Below are positions 60,700 to 64,000 of a stretch of 64,000 nt of DNA, one piece after another. Where the stretch lies: assembly GCA_963746825.1 (NCBI GenBank), contig CAVVCU010000017.1, forward strand, positions 6,889 to 70,888. The letters run 5' to 3'. The notes below the pieces were generated by a model. It was not told where the DNA came from. It saw nothing but the letters and a program-made list of their open reading frames with translations, and made no database searches. Numbering within the stretch: the stretch's first letter is position 1; each line of letters begins with the position of its first letter. A program made the translations under genes and the position numbers. This stretch comes from JACVRW01 sp963746825. Its GTDB lineage: Bacteria; Actinomycetota; Thermoleophilia; Solirubrobacterales; Thermoleophilaceae.

Positions 60700-62112
60700 A
60701 TGCGGTTGCATGACCCCATGGCAGCGCACCTCACCGCGGGCGAACGAGCGGAAAAGGGCAAGGACGCGAGGGCGTCGGTGCCGCGATCGGCGCACGGCGA
60801 GTGGGAGCCGGCCTCGGATCGGCGCGATCCGGTTGACCTGCTGGAGGAGCAGGCGGCCTCCCGGGTGCCCGAGCTGGTGCCGATCCGCTACGGCCGGATG
60901 CTGGTTTCGCCGTTCACCTACTTCCGGGGCGCGGCCTATCCGATGGCCGCCGACCTGGCCGCCGGCCCGCGGACCGGTCTGGACGCACAGCTCTGCGGGG
61001 ACGCCCATCTGTCCAACTTCGGCGTCTTCGCCGCGCCCGACCGTCGGCTGGTGTTCAGCATCAACGACTTCGACGAGACGCTGCCGGGCCCGTTCGAGTG
61101 GGACGTGAAGCGGTTGGCGGCGAGCTTCGCGGTTGCCGGCCGGGATCGAGGCTTCGACGCGAAACAACGCCACCCGATCAACCGGGCCGTGGCGCGTGCG
61201 TACCGGGAGGCGATCAGGCGCTTTGCCGAGATGTCCCACCTCGACCTCTGGTACGGGCGCATCGACCTTGATGAGCTCGAGGAACTGGCGGCGCGGCAGG
61301 GCACCTCCAAGGAGCGGAAGCGGTTCGAGCGCAATATGGCCAAGGCGCGGTCGAAGGACAGCCTCAGGGCGTTTTCGAAGCTGACCGAGATCGTCGACGG
61401 CGAGCCCAGGTTCGTAAGCGACCCGCCGCTCGTCACGCCGATCGAGGAGCTGGCGTCGGACGTCGAACAGGCCGAGATCGAGGAGTTCGTGCGAGCAGCC
61501 CTCGGCTCATACCGGCGCACCCTGTCCGCCGACCGCCGGCGTCTGCTGGAGCGGTTTCGCTACGTCCACGCGGCGCGCAAGGTCGTCGGCGTGGGCAGCG
61601 TGGGCACGCGCGCCTGGATCGTGCTCATGCTCGGCCGTGACGAGAGCGATCCGCTGCTCCTTCAGCTCAAGGAGGCGCAGGCGTCGGTGCTCGAGCCGTT
61701 CCTGGGCAAGAGCAGGTTTTCCAAGCACGGCCAGCGAGTGGTCGAGGGCCAGCGACTCATGCAGGCCGCCGGCGACATCATGCTCGGCTGGATCCGGATA
61801 CCCGGCCTGGACGGCCTGAGCCGGGACTTCTACATGCGACAGCTCTGGGACGGCAAGGGCTCGGCGATCGTCGAGCTGATGAGCCCGTCCGTCCTGACGA
61901 CGTACGCGGAGCTGTGCGGCCGGGCGCTCGCCCAGGCCCACGCCCGCTCCGGCGACGCCATTGCGATCGCGAGCTACCTCGGCGCGGGCGAGGGCTTCGA
62001 CCGTGCGCTGGCCTCGTTCGCGGAGTCCTACGCCGACCAGAACGAGCGCGACTACCGCGCCCTGCAGGAGGCAGTCACGTCCGGACGCCTCACAGCCGAG
62101 ACCGGGCTCTGA
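60700..62112 (+). CDS. DUF2252 family protein
   Basis: 470 aa from the ATG at 60700 (an ATG at 60718 is an alternative; neither has a clear ribosome site). Signature blocks: VPELVPIRYGRMLVSPFTYFRGAAYPMAADLA, CGDAHLSNFGVFAAPDRRLVFSINDFDET (resembling the HGD and DFD metal/ATP motifs of kinase-like folds), and FYMRQLWDGKGSA. The family has a protein-kinase-like fold; its substrate is unknown. The DUF1269-type protein follows on the same strand. Confidence 0.88.
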   Translation: MRLHDPMAAHLTAGERAEKGKDARASVPRSAHGEWEPASDRRDPVDLLEEQAASRVPELVPIRYGRMLVSPFTYFRGAAYPMAADLAAGPRTGLDAQLCGDAHLSNFGVFAAPDRRLVFSINDFDETLPGPFEWDVKRLAASFAVAGRDRGFDAKQRHPINRAVARAYREAIRRFAEMSHLDLWYGRIDLDELEELAARQGTSKERKRFERNMAKARSKDSLRAFSKLTEIVDGEPRFVSDPPLVTPIEELASDVEQAEIEEFVRAALGSYRRTLSADRRRLLERFRYVHAARKVVGVGSVGTRAWIVLMLGRDESDPLLLQLKEAQASVLEPFLGKSRFSKHGQRVVEGQRLMQAAGDIMLGWIRIPGLDGLSRDFYMRQLWDGKGSAIVELMSPSVLTTYAELCGRALAQAHARSGDAIAIASYLGAGEGFDRALASFAESYADQNERDYRALQEAVTSGRLTAETGL

Positions 62113-62156
62113 TGCTCGTCGATCCACACTCGATTCACGACCCGAACGGAGACACC

Positions 62157-62666
62157 ATGTCCGACCGACCAGTCTTTCTCTACGCCGCCATCTACGACGA
62201 GATCTCAGATGCCGAGGCCGACTACGCGGCGGTATTCGACCTTCATGCCGCGGGGGCGATCGGGACCTTCGACTCGGCGGTGATCCGAAAGGAGCCCGAC
62301 GGCAAGGTTCGGGTGACCAAGACCGAGAAGCCGACCCAGCACGGGGCATGGACCGGGGCCGGGGTGGGTGCGCTGGTCGGGCTCCTGTTCCCGCCCGCGA
62401 TCATCGGCAGCGCCATCGTCGGCGCCGGCGCCGGAGGACTGGCCGGGCACCTGTCGCGCGGAATCTCGCGCGGGGATCTCAAGGACCTCGGAGAGGAGCT
62501 CGAGGCGGGAACCGCCGCGGTGATCGTGCTCGGCGAGTCGAAGATCGAGGAGCAGCTCGAGAAAGCACTGGTGCGCGCCAACAAGCTGATCGAGAAGCAG
62601 GTGCAGGCGGACGCCGAGGCGCTCGAGCGCGAGATCGACGCCGCGGCGCGGGAGCACGCCGTATAG
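62157..62666 (+). CDS. DUF1269 family protein
   Basis: 169 aa from the ATG at 62157 (ribosome site ACGGAG); an earlier ATG at 62112 overlaps the DUF2252 stop and is less likely. The N-terminal alpha/beta half has YAAIYDEISDAEADYAAVFDLHAAGAIGTFDSAVIRK, then a glycine-rich hydrophobic hairpin (GALVGLLFPPAIIGSAIVGAGAGGLAGHL) that could insert in the membrane, and a charged coiled C-terminus. Members are of unknown function; probable stress-related partner of DUF2252. Confidence 0.82.
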   Translation: MSDRPVFLYAAIYDEISDAEADYAAVFDLHAAGAIGTFDSAVIRKEPDGKVRVTKTEKPTQHGAWTGAGVGALVGLLFPPAIIGSAIVGAGAGGLAGHLSRGISRGDLKDLGEELEAGTAAVIVLGESKIEEQLEKALVRANKLIEKQVQADAEALEREIDAAAREHAV

Positions 62667-62676
62667 CGTTGCCGGT

Positions 62677-64000
62677 GTGAGGCTCCGGCCCGGTGCACGC
62701 GTGGCGATCGTGGGCGCGGGCCCGAGCGGCCTGGTCGCCGCCAAGCACGCGCTGGAGCAGGGCTTCGACGTGGCGGTCTTCGAGGCGAGCGACGACCTCG
62801 GCGGCCAGTGGCACACGACGGCCGCCCATAGCGGCGTGTGGCCGGGAATGCACACGAACACGAGCCGCGCGATGACCGCGTTCTCGGACTTCGCCGCCCC
62901 CGAGGACCTTCCGCTTCACCCTGCCGCCGAGCAGATCCACGCCTATCTGCGTGCCTACGCGGAGCACTTCGGCGTAACCGAGCGGATCCGGCTGCACACG
63001 CCCGTTGAGCGCGTCTCCCCCGCCTGGACGGTCGACGGTGAGCAGTTCGACGGTGTGATCGTGGCGTCGGGCCGCTTCCGCAAGCCGCGCCTTCCTCCCG
63101 GGCTCGGAGCGTTCGACGGCGAGGTCATCCACGCCTTCGACTACCCCGGCGCCGAGCCCTACCGCAACCGTCGCACGCTCGTCTACGGGAACGGGATCAG
63201 CGGTCTTGAGATCGCATCGGATCTCGCGCCGGTGACCGCCGTCGTCTCCGCCTTCCGCAAGCCCCGCTACGTGATCCAGAAGGTCGTCGACGGCGTGTCA
63301 TCGGACTGGCAGTGGTACACCGCGTTCGGGGCGCTCGAGCGCCGCATGCTCTCGCGCGAGGCGTTCAGCAGGGCGCTCCGCGACCGCGTGCTGCGCGTGG
63401 CGGGCGATCCCGCAGCGTTCGGAGCGCCCGAGCCCGACCCCGACATCCTCACCGCGGGTCTATCCCTCTGTCAGGACTACCTCGGCCAGGTCGCGGACGG
63501 CAGCATCGTCTGCCGTCCCGCGATCGCCGCGATCGACGGCCGCACCGTGACCTTCATCGACGGATCGGTGGAGACCGTCGAGGCGATCGTGTGCGCGACC
63601 GGCTACGACATCGACATCCCGTATCTGGACGACGACGTGTGGGCCGCGCTCGGCCCGGACCTGGCGCTCTACCAGCGAACGCTCCATCCCGATCTGCCCG
63701 GCTTCGGCGTGATCGGCCAGTTCCTCGCCCAGGGGCCCTACTTCCCGCTGCTCGAGCTGCAGGCTCGCTGGATCGTCGGCACCTGGGCGGGCGACGTCCC
63801 GCCGCCCGACGAGGCCCGCATGCGCCGCGCGATCCGCCAGCCCCCGCCGGCCCTCGACCCGCACAACGCCCTGGCGATGACGCTCGCCGAAGAGCTCGGC
63901 GTGGCGCCCGACCTGCTCGCTCGGCCCGAGCTCACCGAGCCTTTGATGTTCGGGCCGTTACTCCCCCCGCGCTACCGGCTCGACGGCCCGGGCGCGCTGC
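62677..64000 (+). CDS. FMO-like FAD-dependent monooxygenase, 3' end missing (window edge)
   Basis: At least 441 codons from the GTG at 62677, open to the end of the window. FAD motif VAIVGAGPSGLVAAKHAL with GGQWHTT, then WPGMHTNTSRAMTAFSDF (the family's Pro/Thr-Asn stretch), NADP motif VYGNGISGLEIASDLA, and CATGYDIDIPYL (the ATGY motif). It would N- or S-oxygenate, or be a Baeyer-Villiger-type enzyme. TAGCGT lies seven bases before the GTG (leaderless-type). The preceding gene ends 10 bases upstream. Confidence 0.88.
   Translation, partial: MRLRPGARVAIVGAGPSGLVAAKHALEQGFDVAVFEASDDLGGQWHTTAAHSGVWPGMHTNTSRAMTAFSDFAAPEDLPLHPAAEQIHAYLRAYAEHFGVTERIRLHTPVERVSPAWTVDGEQFDGVIVASGRFRKPRLPPGLGAFDGEVIHAFDYPGAEPYRNRRTLVYGNGISGLEIASDLAPVTAVVSAFRKPRYVIQKVVDGVSSDWQWYTAFGALERRMLSREAFSRALRDRVLRVAGDPAAFGAPEPDPDILTAGLSLCQDYLGQVADGSIVCRPAIAAIDGRTVTFIDGSVETVEAIVCATGYDIDIPYLDDDVWAALGPDLALYQRTLHPDLPGFGVIGQFLAQGPYFPLLELQARWIVGTWAGDVPPPDEARMRRAIRQPPPALDPHNALAMTLAEELGVAPDLLARPELTEPLMFGPLLPPRYRLDGPGAL

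Overview
The window is very GC-rich, gene-dense chromosomal DNA from an actinobacterium. The NucS mismatch endonuclease, ANTAR and DUF2630/DUF7144 proteins, F420-type luciferase-like (LLM) oxidoreductases, frequent GTG/TTG starts and many TANNNT boxes 6-7 nt before RTG starts all point there. Gene content most resembles soil Thermoleophilia (Solirubrobacterales-like); that placement is inference. I see no phage, IS element, CRISPR array, rRNA or replication origin. There is one tRNA (Ser-CGA), and no gene-free stretch exceeds about 300 bases.

Layout. 0-5.1 kb (minus): a LiaSR-like sensor kinase/response regulator pair reading into an MMPL exporter and a small membrane protein. 5.3-10.4 kb: two alpha/beta hydrolases, a membrane protein, a frameshifted TPR regulator and a tautomerase. 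10.4-16.5 kb: tRNA-Ser, a Tat-exported spermidine-dehydrogenase-like flavoprotein, tadA, a subtilase, a universal stress protein, an AI-2E-type permease and CsbD. 16.5-25.9 kb: nucS; a PPK2/LLM/P450 cluster; msrA; Nudix and YceH; an MFS carrier; an Fpg/Nei glycosylase; a glycerophosphodiesterase. 25.9-27.1 kb: a His-rich PadR regulator facing a perfect palindrome. 27.1-31.8 kb: a tightly overlapping acyl-CoA catabolic operon (two acyl-CoA dehydrogenases, IclR regulator, 2,4-dienoyl-CoA reductase-like SDR, CaiB/BaiF CoA-transferase). 31.9-37.4 kb: small proteins, a DDAH-like hydrolase, TetR, MocR and an unpartnered response regulator. 37.4-43.4 kb: lipid kinase, PAP2 phosphatase, UPF0104-like membrane protein, NAD kinase, a frameshifted NmrA-like gene and a two-domain VOC enzyme. 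43.4-49.2 kb: an LLM-hemerythrin fusion, anti-sigma-type ATPase, ANTAR protein, hydrolase and a second MMPL exporter. 49.2-57.1 kb: a MalT-like LuxR giant, a sensor kinase, a sulfatase and an NmrA-like relic. 57.1-64 kb: a stress-type set (DUF7144, CPA1 antiporter, amphi-Trp protein, second lipid kinase, DUF2252, DUF1269) and an FMO-like flavoprotein running off the end.

Themes. Regulation is unusually readable: several gene starts carry clear dyads (PadR, IclR, MocR, the MMPL exporter), and one dyad type, ATCACCC-N5-GGGTGAT, recurs three times between 53.8 and 60.7 kb, suggesting a small shared regulon. Five otherwise intact genes each carry one apparent +1 frameshift, which looks more like base-insertion errors in the assembly than biology. 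The NmrA-like relic near 56.3 kb, with several lesions and missing sequence, looks genuinely dead.
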